In this document: piece by piece, positions 9,026 to 17,373 of the stretch
How positions within the stretch are numbered: the stretch's first letter is position 1
Layout: each line of letters starts with the position of its first letter
From: Terriglobia bacterium
GTDB lineage: Bacteria > Acidobacteriota > Terriglobia > Terriglobales > SCQP01
Assembly: GCA_021323595.1 (NCBI GenBank)
Contig: JAJPKR010000035.1
Span: 1-61,810 of the forward strand
Length of the DNA: 61,810 nt
Direction: 5' to 3'
Made by a program: the position numbers and the translations under genes
Notes under the pieces: model-generated
What the model was told of the DNA's origin: nothing
What the model saw: only the letters and a program-made list of their open reading frames with translations
The model's database searches: none

Positions 9026-9610
9026 GTGACACCCGACGAAATGCTGGACCAACTGGAGGACGCCATGCGCCAGTTGGCGGTGCAGTACGAGGCCTATTTT
9101 GCCGGCGGCCACAAGCGGCCCTCGGCCGACCTCACCTGGCGGGTGGACAACTACTTCCGGATGCTGAACGAGAGCACGACGCTGAAGTACGCGCAGCGAT
9201 TCCGGTTGAACCAACTGCAACAGCGCCATGCGGTGGTGACCCGCGTTTGGCGGCGCAAGCTGGACATCAAAGAGAGCGGGTGGCGGCGCGCCACGGACCG
9301 GCTGCTGAGCGTGAGCGGCGCGCATGAATCCACCGAGGCGGTGCCGCGGACGGCGGAGTGCCACATCGACCTGGGCCACGGCACGGAAGTGGACGACGCC
9401 AACATCGAGCGCCTCTACGCCGCTTACTTGCGCGCACGCGAACGCGCCAGCGACGCCGTGCCGGCCGGAACGCTCGAACGCTTCCGGTCGCTGATCGAGA
9501 AGAAAGCGGCGGAGATTCGCACCCAGCACAACGACGCCCACGTCGCCGCCACGGTCACGCTCGAAGACGGCCGGGTCAAATTGCGGCTGGAGGCCAAAGA
9601 GGAACGGTAG
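9026..9610 (+). CDS. Conserved hypothetical protein, possibly MXAN_5187 C-terminal-like
   Basis: The 194-residue product is soluble, helical and charged. It contains [20 protein letters not shown] followed by a segment rich in aromatic and basic residues ([23 protein letters not shown]) and ends in a lysine/glutamate-rich region. The middle part resembles, from memory, the MXAN_5187 C-terminal domain of myxobacterial proteins; this needs a profile search. GTG 9026 is preferred because TATATT lies 9 nt upstream; an in-frame ATG at 9041 is the alternative. It is followed by purH after 98 nt. Confidence 0.6.
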   Translation: MTPDEMLDQLEDAMRQLAVQYEAYFAGGHKRPSADLTWRVDNYFRMLNESTTLKYAQRFRLNQLQQRHAVVTRVWRRKLDIKESGWRRATDRLLSVSGAHESTEAVPRTAECHIDLGHGTEVDDANIERLYAAYLRARERASDAVPAGTLERFRSLIEKKAAEIRTQHNDAHVAATVTLEDGRVKLRLEAKEER

Positions 9611-9708
9611 GCGCGGCAGGCAGCCGGGGCGACCGGTCTGCCCGGCCGGCGGCTCTCCTGGGGCACGAGACCGGCGAGCGGCGGGTGTGGCAAACTTTGG
9701 CTTTCCCC

Positions 9709-11295
9709 ATGAGCCAATCCTCCGTCGCTTCCCGTCCGCGTCTGGCGCTGCTTTCGGTTTCCGATAAGACCGGTCTAGCCGAATTTGCGCGCCGCTTGGC
9801 GCGGGCCGGCTTCGAACTCGTCTCCACCGGCGGCACGGCGCGCACGCTGCGGGAAGCGGGCTTGCCGGTGCGCGACGTGGCCGAGCTGACCGGTTTTCCC
9901 GAAATGCTCGACGGGCGCGTGAAGACGCTGCATCCGCGCGTGCACGGAGGGCTCCTCGCCCGACGGGATCAAGCCGAGCATATGCGGCAATTGGCGGAAC
10001 AGGAGATCGCGCCGATCGACTTGGTGGTCGTGAACCTGTATCCGTTTGCGGCAACGGCGGCGCGCGCCGGCGTATCGTTGGCGGAATTGATCGAGAACAT
10101 CGATATCGGCGGACCCTCGATGATCCGCTCGGCCGCCAAGAATTTCTCCGCCGTGACCGTGGTCACCGCGCCGGAAGACTATGAACGGGTGGCGGCGGAG
10201 ATCGAACGGCACGGCGAGACGTCGGCGGCGACGCGCTGGGAGCTGGCGCAGAAGGCCTTCGCGCGCACCGCGGACTACGACGCCACGATCGCGGCGACGC
10301 TCGCGCGCGTCGAAGGCGGCGACGGCAGCCGGACGCTGCCGGCCACGGCGGGCGGGATGCCGATGGCGCTTTCGATTCACGCGGCGAAGACGCACGACCT
10401 GCGCTACGGCGAAAACCCGCATCAACGGGCGGCGCTTTACCGCGATCCGGCCGCGCGCGGCGGCATCGCCTGGGCCGAATGCCTGCAAGGCAAGGAATTG
10501 TCATTCAACAACCTCGTTGACCTCGAGGCGGCCTGGCTGCTGGCGCAAGAGTTCGAGGAGCCGGCGGCGGCGATCATCAAGCACACCAATCCCGCCGGCT
10601 GCGCCACCGGCGTGGGCTTGGCCGAGGCGTACGAAAAGGCGCTGGCGTGCGATCCGGTTTCGGCTTTCGGCGGCGTGATCGGAGTCAACCGGGCGCTGGA
10701 CGGCGAGGCGGCCGGCAAAATGGCGGCGCTGTTCGTCGAGTGCATCGCAGCGCCGGAGTTCACCGCGGAAGCGCGGTCGGTGCTGGCCGCGAAGAAGAAT
10801 CTCCGCTTGGTGCGGGTGGCGCCGCTCGGCGGCGCTCCGGAATTGGCCTTGCGCTCGATCTCCGGCGGCTGGCTGGCGCAGGATCCCGACACGCATCGGC
10901 TGCGCGCCGAAGATCTAAAGGTCGTGACGCGGCGAGCGCCGAGCGAGGAAGAGCGGCAAGCGCTGATGTTCGCCTGGAAGGTCGTCAAGCACGTCAAGAG
11001 CAACGCCATCGTCTTCGTCAAGCCCGGGCAGACCGTTGCCGTCGGCGCGGGCCAGATGAGCCGCGTGGATTCGGTGAAGATCGCGGCGATGAAGGCGCAA
11101 CTGCCCCTGGCGGGTTCGGCGGTGGGCAGCGACGCGTTCTTCCCGTTTCCGGATGGCGTCGAGGAAGCGGCACGGCACGGCGCGACGGCGGTGATTCAGC
11201 CGGGTGGCTCCGTGCGCGACGCCGAGGTGATCGCGGCCTGCGATCGCTTGGGCTTGGCGATGGTGTTTACCGGCATCCGCCATTTTCGGCACTGA
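9709..11295 (+). CDS. purH: Bifunctional AICAR transformylase / IMP cyclohydrolase
   Basis: This 528-residue enzyme does the last two steps of purine synthesis. The N-terminal MGS-like IMP cyclohydrolase domain carries [18 protein letters not shown] and the substrate loop [17 protein letters not shown]. The C-terminal transformylase domain carries [13 protein letters not shown] and [12 protein letters not shown] with the catalytic Lys-His pair. The length is typical. The last codons and the stop lie inside a four-unit 15-bp tandem repeat. Confidence 0.97.
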   Translation: MSQSSVASRPRLALLSVSDKTGLAEFARRLARAGFELVSTGGTARTLREAGLPVRDVAELTGFPEMLDGRVKTLHPRVHGGLLARRDQAEHMRQLAEQEIAPIDLVVVNLYPFAATAARAGVSLAELIENIDIGGPSMIRSAAKNFSAVTVVTAPEDYERVAAEIERHGETSAATRWELAQKAFARTADYDATIAATLARVEGGDGSRTLPATAGGMPMALSIHAAKTHDLRYGENPHQRAALYRDPAARGGIAWAECLQGKELSFNNLVDLEAAWLLAQEFEEPAAAIIKHTNPAGCATGVGLAEAYEKALACDPVSAFGGVIGVNRALDGEAAGKMAALFVECIAAPEFTAEARSVLAAKKNLRLVRVAPLGGAPELALRSISGGWLAQDPDTHRLRAEDLKVVTRRAPSEEERQALMFAWKVVKHVKSNAIVFVKPGQTVAVGAGQMSRVDSVKIAAMKAQLPLAGSAVGSDAFFPFPDGVEEAARHGATAVIQPGGSVRDAEVIAACDRLGLAMVFTGIRHFRH

Positions 11296-11338
11296 CATTT
11301 CCGGGACTGACATTTTCGGGACTCGCATTTTTGGCACT
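11279..11338 (+). repeat. Four 15-bp tandem repeats across the purH stop codon
   Basis: Units at 11279-11293, 11294-11308, 11309-11323 and 11324-11338 share the pattern (g/c)(a/c)cattttcgg(g)act with 1-4 differences each. The first unit encodes the final residues of PurH and the second begins inside its stop codon. All units are 15 bp, so they stay in register with codons. Confidence 0.85.
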
Positions 11339-11361
11339 GGCAGGCGCGCGCTCCGTCTTGC

Positions 11362-11664
11362 CTAGACTGAACCGGCGCGGGCGGGCGCGGCGGCGACAGC
11401 CGCTTGCCGCTTGCGCGCGATGAACGCGGTCAGACGGCCCAAGCTACCGAAATTCGCGGGGGTAATTTCGAGATCGTCGATCGTCAGCGCGAAGCGCTCT
11501 TCGATGAAGCTGACGAGATCGAGGACGTTGCCCGAATCGAGCACGGATTCAAACAGCGCCTGATGAGCCGCCAGGGCGGCGGGCGCGGTTCCCGGCGCCA
11601 ACTCGGTGGCGATGAAGTTCGCCAGAATCCGCTCAGTTTGCTCAGAGCCCAACGGGGGACGCAC
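11362..11664 (-). CDS. Acyl/peptidyl carrier protein
   Basis: The 100-residue product is a stand-alone carrier protein. The phosphopantetheine site is Ser44 in VLDSGNVLDLVSFIEERF, and helix III shows the usual ITPANF segment. The residue after the serine is Gly where most carriers have Leu, Ile or Phe. GTG 11664 is my preferred start; the frame stays open to ATG 11754, but that extension is Ala/Pro-rich with codons unlike the rest. It sits divergently next to an acyl-CoA dehydrogenase-like gene and an adenylation gene, as in pyrrolyl carrier systems (PltL/RedO type). No phosphopantetheinyl transferase is in the window. Confidence 0.8.
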   Translation of the reverse strand: MRPPLGSEQTERILANFIATELAPGTAPAALAAHQALFESVLDSGNVLDLVSFIEERFALTIDDLEITPANFGSLGRLTAFIARKRQAAVAAAPARAGSV

Positions 11665-11789
11665 CTTTTCGTTGGAAGACCATAAAAGGAAAGAGGATGT
11701 ATTGCGCGACCGAAGCAAGGCAGGCGGCGGCGCCCGCGCCGGCGCGGCAACCATGATCTCCAGGTCCGGCTCTAACCGCCGAGAACAGG

Positions 11790-12968
11790 ATGGCGCACGG
11801 TTGGAGCGAAGAACAGGAGCGGGGATTCGCGGCCGCGGCGGAGTTTGCGCGCGTTGAGATCAACCCCACTTTAGGCGCACGCCTCGAGAACGGCACGCTT
11901 CCGCGTGAGCTGTGGCGGCGCTGCGGCGAGTTCGGCTGGTTCGGACAGATCCTGCCGGCTGAGGCCGGCGGCGTCGGCAATGACGTGCTGACGGCGGTGC
12001 GGGCCTGGCAAGGACTGGGCTACGGCTGCCTCGATGCCGGCATGCTCATGGCGCTGGGAACGCACGCGTGGTGCGTGACGCTACCGATCTTTCGCTTCGG
12101 CAACCCGCAGCAACGAACGCGCTTTTTGGGGCCGCTGGTGCGCGGCGAGGCGATCGGCGCCATCGCCATTTCCGAGAGCGAGCACGGATCGGATGCGCGG
12201 GAATTCACGACCCGGGCGCCGGCGCGCGGCGCCGGGTTCGTGCTGCACGGCACGAAGACGTTCGTGACCAATGCGCCCGCCGCCGATCTGTTCTTGGTCT
12301 TTGCAACCACGCGTCCGGGCGGCGGCTATTTCGGCGCCTCCGCCTTTGTCGTCGAGCGCGGCAGCGCGGGGGTGCGGGTCGGGCCGCCGCTCGCGAAAAT
12401 GGGCCTGAAGACCAGCCCGATGGCGGAGGTCGCCTTCGACGAGGTAGCACTCGGGCCGGAGCATTGTTTGGGCGAGCCGGGCGCAGGCCAGGCGCTGATG
12501 CGCGCCGCGCTGGAGTGGGAGCGCGGCTGCCTGCTAGCACCTGCCGTCGGCGTCATGGAACGACTGCTGGCGGCCACGGCCTCGCATTGCGTCGCCCGGC
12601 GGCAATTTGGGCGGCCGATCATCGAGTTCGAGGCGGTAGGCCACCAATTGGCGGAGATGAAGCTGCGCTTGGAGCGCGCACGGCTGTTTCTCGAAGACTT
12701 CGCGCGGCGCAAGGACGCCGGCGCCAAAGCCGACGTCGAGGCGGCGATGGCCAAGCTCGAGATCAGCAAGAGCTGGAATCAATGCGCGGCCACGGCGCTG
12801 CACCTCCACGGCGCTTACGGCTATTGCGCCGATTTGGAATTCGAGCGCACGTGGCGGGATGCAGTCGCCAGCCGGATTTATTCGGGCACGTCGGAAATGC
12901 AACGCAACGCGATTGCGGAAAGCCTGCTGGCCGAAGGGCGCGTGCGCGCGTCGCGGGCCCACCCATGA
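11790..12968 (+). CDS. Acyl-CoA dehydrogenase-like flavoprotein (possible prolyl-carrier oxidase)
   Basis: This 392-residue protein has the full acyl-CoA dehydrogenase fold, with FAD-contact motifs AIAISESEHGSDA (about 125-137) and FVTNAPAAD (158-166) and the C-terminal FERTWRDA. The usual catalytic Glu in the IYEGT motif is replaced by Ser365 (IYSGTSEMQR). Glu244 in EWERG matches the alternative base used in isovaleryl-CoA dehydrogenase-type enzymes. Its ATGA overlap with the adenylation gene and the nearby carrier protein suggest it oxidises a carrier-bound acyl or prolyl group and not a CoA ester. PltE and RedW are the known analogues. That role is inferred from context. Confidence 0.8.
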   Translation: MAHGWSEEQERGFAAAAEFARVEINPTLGARLENGTLPRELWRRCGEFGWFGQILPAEAGGVGNDVLTAVRAWQGLGYGCLDAGMLMALGTHAWCVTLPIFRFGNPQQRTRFLGPLVRGEAIGAIAISESEHGSDAREFTTRAPARGAGFVLHGTKTFVTNAPAADLFLVFATTRPGGGYFGASAFVVERGSAGVRVGPPLAKMGLKTSPMAEVAFDEVALGPEHCLGEPGAGQALMRAALEWERGCLLAPAVGVMERLLAATASHCVARRQFGRPIIEFEAVGHQLAEMKLRLERARLFLEDFARRKDAGAKADVEAAMAKLEISKSWNQCAATALHLHGAYGYCADLEFERTWRDAVASRIYSGTSEMQRNAIAESLLAEGRVRASRAHP

Positions 12969-14527
12969 GACCTTGGCTGCTGACCCAAGCCGTCGCCGGC
13001 ACGGTGGCGCGCCGGCCGGAGGCCCCGGCGCTGCGCGACGGCAAAGTCGAATTGAGCTACGGCGCGCTTTGGCAGGAGAGCGGGCGGCTCGCCGCCGGCT
13101 TGCAAGCGCTCGGCCTCGGCCCCGGCGAGCGCGCCGGGATCTGCTTGAAAAAGTCGGCCGCCGCCGGCATCGCCATTCTGGCCGTGCTGCGCGCGGGAGG
13201 AGCGTACGTGCCGCTCGACCCCGTCGCTCCCCCGGCGCGCTTGGCGGCGCTGATCCGGGACTGCGGCCTGCGCGTCGTGATCGCCGGCGACGATCAGCCC
13301 GGCGTCGAGGAACTGAGGCGAGCAGCCGCGGAGTCGCCGGTGCGGCATTGGGTGACGGCGACGGGCGCCGCACCCGGGTGGCGAGGAGTCGAGCTGGGGA
13401 TTGAGGAACCGGCGCCGCGCCGCCGCGTCGGCGGCGATCTCGCCTACGTGCTGTATACCTCCGGCTCGACCGGGCAGCCGAAAGGGGTGATGCACTGCCA
13501 TCGCCATGCGCTGAATTTCATCGAGTGGGCGGCCGAAGAAACGGCGCTGGGCGAGCAGGATCGCGTCGGAGGCTTCGCGCCGCTGCACTTCGATCTTTCG
13601 ATCTTCGACCTGTTCGCGAGCTGGAGCCGGGGTGCGTGCTTGTGCATGCTCGATGCCGTCACCGCGCGCTTTCCCGCCGCCATGGCGGCCTGGCTCGATC
13701 AAGAGCGCATCTCGGTGCTGTACTGCGTGCCGTCGGCGCTGGTGCGCCTGCTGCCCCGCTGCGATCCCGAGCGCGGCGGCGCGAATTTGCGCAGCCTGCG
13801 CGCGGTGATTTTTGCCGGCGAGGTCTTCCCGGTCGCCCCGCTGCGCGCATGGGTGGCGCGCTTGCCGCAAACGGCGTTTTACAACTGGTACGGGCCGACC
13901 GAGACGAATGTGTGCACGGCCTATCGCGTGCCGAGCGCGCCTGAGTTGATTCCCGATCCACTGCCGATCGGAACGGCGTGCCCCAATTTCGAGCTTCGCG
14001 CCGGCGATGAGAGCGGGCAGCCGAGTCCGGATGGCGCCGGGTATTTGTGGGCACGAGGCGAGATCTTTCTCGGCTACTGGGGTGATCGGCAGCGGACGGC
14101 GCAGGTCTGCCGGCCGTTCGCGGGCGCTGACGGCTTGGAGGCGGTTTGGTACAACACCGGCGATCTGGCGCGGCTGGACGGTGACGGCGTCTGGCACTTC
14201 GAGGGGCGGCGCGACGATCTGGTGAAAGTGCGCGGGTATCGCATCTCGCTGCTCGAGATCCAGCAGACGCTTTTGCGCGCGCCGGCGGTGGCGGCGGCGG
14301 CGGTTTTGCTCATCGGGGAGCCGGGCGGGGAGGCGCTGCACGCTTATGTCGCGCTGCAGGCGGGGCAGACGGCGAGCGCGGCGGAGGTGAGGAACTGGTG
14401 CAGCCAGACGCTGCCGCGCTACATGGTGCCGGAGGTGCACGTCGTGGCGCAGCTTCCGGAAACGGCCACGGGCAAAGTGGACCGCGTCAAGCTGGCGGAA
14501 CTGGCGCGGCAGGGGGCGGCGGCATGA
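12965..14527 (+). CDS. Stand-alone amino-acid adenylation enzyme, predicted L-proline-like specificity
   Basis: This 520-residue ANL enzyme lacks condensation and carrier domains. Core motifs are complete: A3 YTSGSTGQPKG (164-174), A5 NWYGPTETN (307-315), A7 YNTGDL, A8 RGYRI and A10 TGKVDR. Aligning to GrsA without gaps in the pocket gives Asp210, Leu211, Phe214, Tyr253, Ile282, Ala284, Trp308, Val316, Cys317 and the A10 Lys, i.e. DLFYIAWVCK. From memory the prolyl-AMP ligases of pyrrole pathways read DLLYLALVCK. I therefore infer it loads proline, or a close analogue, onto the nearby carrier protein. It is coupled by ATGA overlaps to both neighbours. Confidence 0.82.
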   Translation: MRPWLLTQAVAGTVARRPEAPALRDGKVELSYGALWQESGRLAAGLQALGLGPGERAGICLKKSAAAGIAILAVLRAGGAYVPLDPVAPPARLAALIRDCGLRVVIAGDDQPGVEELRRAAAESPVRHWVTATGAAPGWRGVELGIEEPAPRRRVGGDLAYVLYTSGSTGQPKGVMHCHRHALNFIEWAAEETALGEQDRVGGFAPLHFDLSIFDLFASWSRGACLCMLDAVTARFPAAMAAWLDQERISVLYCVPSALVRLLPRCDPERGGANLRSLRAVIFAGEVFPVAPLRAWVARLPQTAFYNWYGPTETNVCTAYRVPSAPELIPDPLPIGTACPNFELRAGDESGQPSPDGAGYLWARGEIFLGYWGDRQRTAQVCRPFAGADGLEAVWYNTGDLARLDGDGVWHFEGRRDDLVKVRGYRISLLEIQQTLLRAPAVAAAAVLLIGEPGGEALHAYVALQAGQTASAAEVRNWCSQTLPRYMVPEVHVVAQLPETATGKVDRVKLAELARQGAAA

Positions 14528-15243
14528 CCGCGGCGCGCGCGGCCATCCCGTGCGGGGCGCCCGCGCGGGCGCAGCCGGAGCCTTGGCATCCGCCGGCACT
14601 GCTCGGCAGCACGGCGTACCGGCGCATCGGCCGGGCGCTCGATCGCAGCGGTCTGAAGCGCTGGCTGGAGTTTCATGTCCACGTCTATATCGCCGCCGAG
14701 CGGGAGCGCTTGCGCGCGCCGGCGCGGCCGCCGCGCGGCCTGCGGTTGGCGCAAGAGACGGCGGCGGCGCTGCCGGCCTTGGCCGCGCTGCGTCCGGAGC
14801 CGATCGAAGCGCTCCGCGAGCGTTTCGAAGCGGGCCACTGGTGTTTCGCGGCATGGCAAGGGCAACGTTGCGTCGCCTACCTGTGGGCGGTGGCCGGGCC
14901 GGCGGATCTGCCTTCCCTGCTCGGCTGCATTTGGCGCATCCCAGCAAGCTGGGTGTGGATTTACGACCTCTACACCGTACCGGGATTGATCGGCGCTTTC
15001 GGCCACCTCAACCAAGCGCTATGGCGGGCGATGGGCGGCGAGTGGCGCTCCATCGCGGGGCAGGTGGAGTGCGACAACCGCGCTTCGCGCGCCGCCCATG
15101 CCTCGCTCGGATTCGCCGAACTGGGCGCGATCTGGAGCTGGCGCCTCGGCCCCTGGCGATGGCATTGCATCCAGGACCATCGCCGCCACCGCAGGCGCTG
15201 GCGCTGGGGAACGCCCGCGATCGCGCCGGACGAATGGACATGA
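14524..15243 (+). CDS. GNAT-like acyltransferase
   Basis: The 239-residue product ends in a GNAT-like fold: CFAAWQGQRCVAYLWAV, a hydrophobic strand VWIYDLYTVP, and a QVECDNRASRAAHASLGF segment typical of the acceptor and acyl-donor region. The ATG at 14524 overlaps the stop of the adenylation gene (ATGA), which fixes the start. In this context it could move the carrier-bound acyl group onto an amine; that is a guess from position. It could equally acylate an unrelated small molecule using CoA donors. Confidence 0.65.
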   Translation: MTAARAAIPCGAPARAQPEPWHPPALLGSTAYRRIGRALDRSGLKRWLEFHVHVYIAAERERLRAPARPPRGLRLAQETAAALPALAALRPEPIEALRERFEAGHWCFAAWQGQRCVAYLWAVAGPADLPSLLGCIWRIPASWVWIYDLYTVPGLIGAFGHLNQALWRAMGGEWRSIAGQVECDNRASRAAHASLGFAELGAIWSWRLGPWRWHCIQDHRRHRRRWRWGTPAIAPDEWT

Positions 15244-16370
15244 GCGCGACCCACGCCAATCTCTCACCGGCGGAGGCGAACGCACGCCAGCGCGCGCCGG
15301 TGGCCTTGCGCTGCGCCTGCGGACGCGCCCTGCCGCTGCGCCGCAACGAGCTGCTCTGCGTCTGCGGCCGCAATTTGGGGGCGCGGCAGGATGGGCTGTG
15401 GCGCATCGGCCAGCCCGCTCCCTATTGGGGCGAGGTGGAAGAGGAGCGGATGGCCGACCTGCTGAGCGTCTGCCGGCGGCGGAACTGGCGGTCCGCGGCA
15501 AAGAAAGTGCTGCCGGAACTGGCGGGGTATTTGCTCGACGCGCGTCGCGCCGCGTTCATCGAAGTGCTGCCCTTACCGCCGGGACGGCGGCTGCTGGAGA
15601 TCGGCGCCGGCATGGGCGCGATCTCGGCCGAGCTGGCGCGCGACTATGACGTGGTGGCAATGGAAGGGGTGCGCGAAAGGGCCGAGTTCCTGGCGCTGCG
15701 CGCCGCCCAGGATGGCCTGGAGCGGCTGCAGGTGATTTGCGCGGACTGGCACTTGATCCGCTTCGCCCCCAGTCAATTCGACGGCATCATCATGAACGGC
15801 GTGCTGGAATGGGTCGGACTCGGCGATCGCGCCGGATCGCCGCGCGCGGCGCAGCTGCGCTTCCTGCGCCGGGCGCGGGAGTGGCTGGCGCCGGACGGGG
15901 TGATCTATCTCGCCATCGAGAACCGCTTCGGCCTGCCGGTGTTGCGCGGATCGCGGGATCACAGCGGCTTGCCGTTCACGAGCCTGCTGCCGCGCTGGGC
16001 GGCGCGGCTGGCCTGCGCGTTTTGGGCGCCGTACCGATCCGGCGCCAACCGCGGCTACCGCACCTATACCTATTCCTACGGCGGCTACCGGCGATTGCTG
16101 GAGCAAGCCGAGCTCAAGATCGAGCAGAGCTACGTCTGCCCGCTCGGTTACAACCTGCCCGTCGGCCTCATGCCGCTGCATCCGGCGGCACTGCGCTTCC
16201 AAAAGGCGCGCCGGGGCATGGCAAGAGGGATTTTGTGGCGGGCGGCGCGGCGGCGGCTGAACTGGGTTTGGCTGTATCGCGCGCTGGGCGGAGACTTCGC
16301 GTTCGTGCTGAGCGCGGCATCACCCGCCAGCGTGGTGGCATTGCCCAGCGGCGAGCGCAACGATGCATGA
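15240..16370 (+). CDS. SAM-dependent methyltransferase with N-terminal cysteine motif
   Basis: The 376-residue protein has a class I methyltransferase core: motif I LLEIGAGMGAISAELA near residue 115, the acidic end of beta-2 (VVAMEG), an ICADWH segment and IIMNGVLEW. Before it lies a Cys set (CACGRALPLRRNELLCVCG) that could bind zinc. The C-terminal part is aromatic-rich (GYRTYTYSYGGYRRLL). ATG 15240 gives the ATGA overlap with the upstream stop; ATG 15234 is the alternative. It overlaps the next gene by 8 nt, so the five plus-strand genes of this cluster form one translationally coupled unit. Confidence 0.78.
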   Translation: MSATHANLSPAEANARQRAPVALRCACGRALPLRRNELLCVCGRNLGARQDGLWRIGQPAPYWGEVEEERMADLLSVCRRRNWRSAAKKVLPELAGYLLDARRAAFIEVLPLPPGRRLLEIGAGMGAISAELARDYDVVAMEGVRERAEFLALRAAQDGLERLQVICADWHLIRFAPSQFDGIIMNGVLEWVGLGDRAGSPRAAQLRFLRRAREWLAPDGVIYLAIENRFGLPVLRGSRDHSGLPFTSLLPRWAARLACAFWAPYRSGANRGYRTYTYSYGGYRRLLEQAELKIEQSYVCPLGYNLPVGLMPLHPAALRFQKARRGMARGILWRAARRRLNWVWLYRALGGDFAFVLSAASPASVVALPSGERNDA

Positions 16371-17298
16371 GCTGGTTTGGCGCCTCTGGAGCCGCGAAAC
16401 GGGCAAAAAGGCGCTGGCGCCGCTGCCCGCCGATCCCGGCCAGGTCACGCTGGCGTGCTTCGGCGCGGGCGGCCGCGATCCGGTGTGGATCGCGAAGATC
16501 GCGCGCGATGCCGCCGGGCGGCAGCGGCTGCGCCAGGAACGCGCCGCCTTGGCACAGCTCGCGCCCTGGCGGACGCAATTGCTTGCGCCCGGCGAACTGG
16601 ATTGGCAGGAGACCGAAGCCGATGCCTGCCTCATCGAATCCGGCCTCGGCGGGCGCCTGCGGTATTGGCGGACGCGGCGGGACGGCCTCCGGGGACACGG
16701 CGGCGAATTGGCCGAATCCGTGGTGGCCTGGATCATCAAGTTCCAAAGCCTAGTGGCGCCGCCGCGCGCCGTGAGCGTCCGCGAGCTCGCGGCGGAGTAC
16801 GCGGCGGCGTTGCGCTCCAGCCCAGGAAAGTGGCCGCCGCCGGATTGGGCGGATGCCTTGGAAGATGCGAGCGCCGGCAGCGAACCCCGGCCGGCGGCGC
16901 CGATTCACGGCGATCTGTGGTTCGGCAATTGCCTATGGCGCGAAGGGTTGAGCGGCATCACCGACTGGTGCGGATTCGACGCCGGTAGCCCGCTGGACGA
17001 TCTGCTCTCGTTCCTGATCAAGTGCCCCGCGCGGCCGCGCGAACGGCATTCGCTGTTTCGCGCGTACTTTTTCGAAGACTGCGCGCTGATGCGGCAGACT
17101 CGCGCCTGGGCGGCGCGGCTGGCGCCGCCGCCAGCCTGGCGGCTGTGCTTCTATTTGTTCCTGGCGCGCCGGCTGCGCTGGGAAGCCGGATTGGCGAATC
17201 AGCCGCGCAGCGAACAGGAGCGAGCCGACGCGCGCGCCGAATGGACCCCGACTCTGGCCTGGCTGCGGGAGCGCCGCTTCCCGGCTCCATGGAGTTGA
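16363..17298 (+). CDS. Aminoglycoside phosphotransferase-fold kinase
   Basis: This 311-residue protein has the APH/choline-kinase signature: IHGDLWFGNCLW holds the catalytic Asp and the metal-binding Asn, and ITDWCGFDAGSPLDDL the second metal-binding Asp. The N-terminal lobe shows a WIAKIARD strand with a likely ATP-binding Lys. It is the last gene of the coupled cluster (8-nt overlap). It may phosphorylate an intermediate or inactivate the product as self-protection; sequence does not decide between these. Confidence 0.75.
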   Translation: MHELVWRLWSRETGKKALAPLPADPGQVTLACFGAGGRDPVWIAKIARDAAGRQRLRQERAALAQLAPWRTQLLAPGELDWQETEADACLIESGLGGRLRYWRTRRDGLRGHGGELAESVVAWIIKFQSLVAPPRAVSVRELAAEYAAALRSSPGKWPPPDWADALEDASAGSEPRPAAPIHGDLWFGNCLWREGLSGITDWCGFDAGSPLDDLLSFLIKCPARPRERHSLFRAYFFEDCALMRQTRAWAARLAPPPAWRLCFYLFLARRLRWEAGLANQPRSEQERADARAEWTPTLAWLRERRFPAPWS

Positions 17299-17373
17299 AG
17301 TTGCGAGGATTGCGGCCGGCCGCCGCGGGCGGGCGCGCGAGCCTGAATTTACGGTACGCTCAAATGATCAGGA

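Noticed and set aside
11279-11338. Short repeat array considered as CRISPR
   Set aside because: The 15-bp units are directly adjacent without spacers and partly coding. No cas genes are present in the window.
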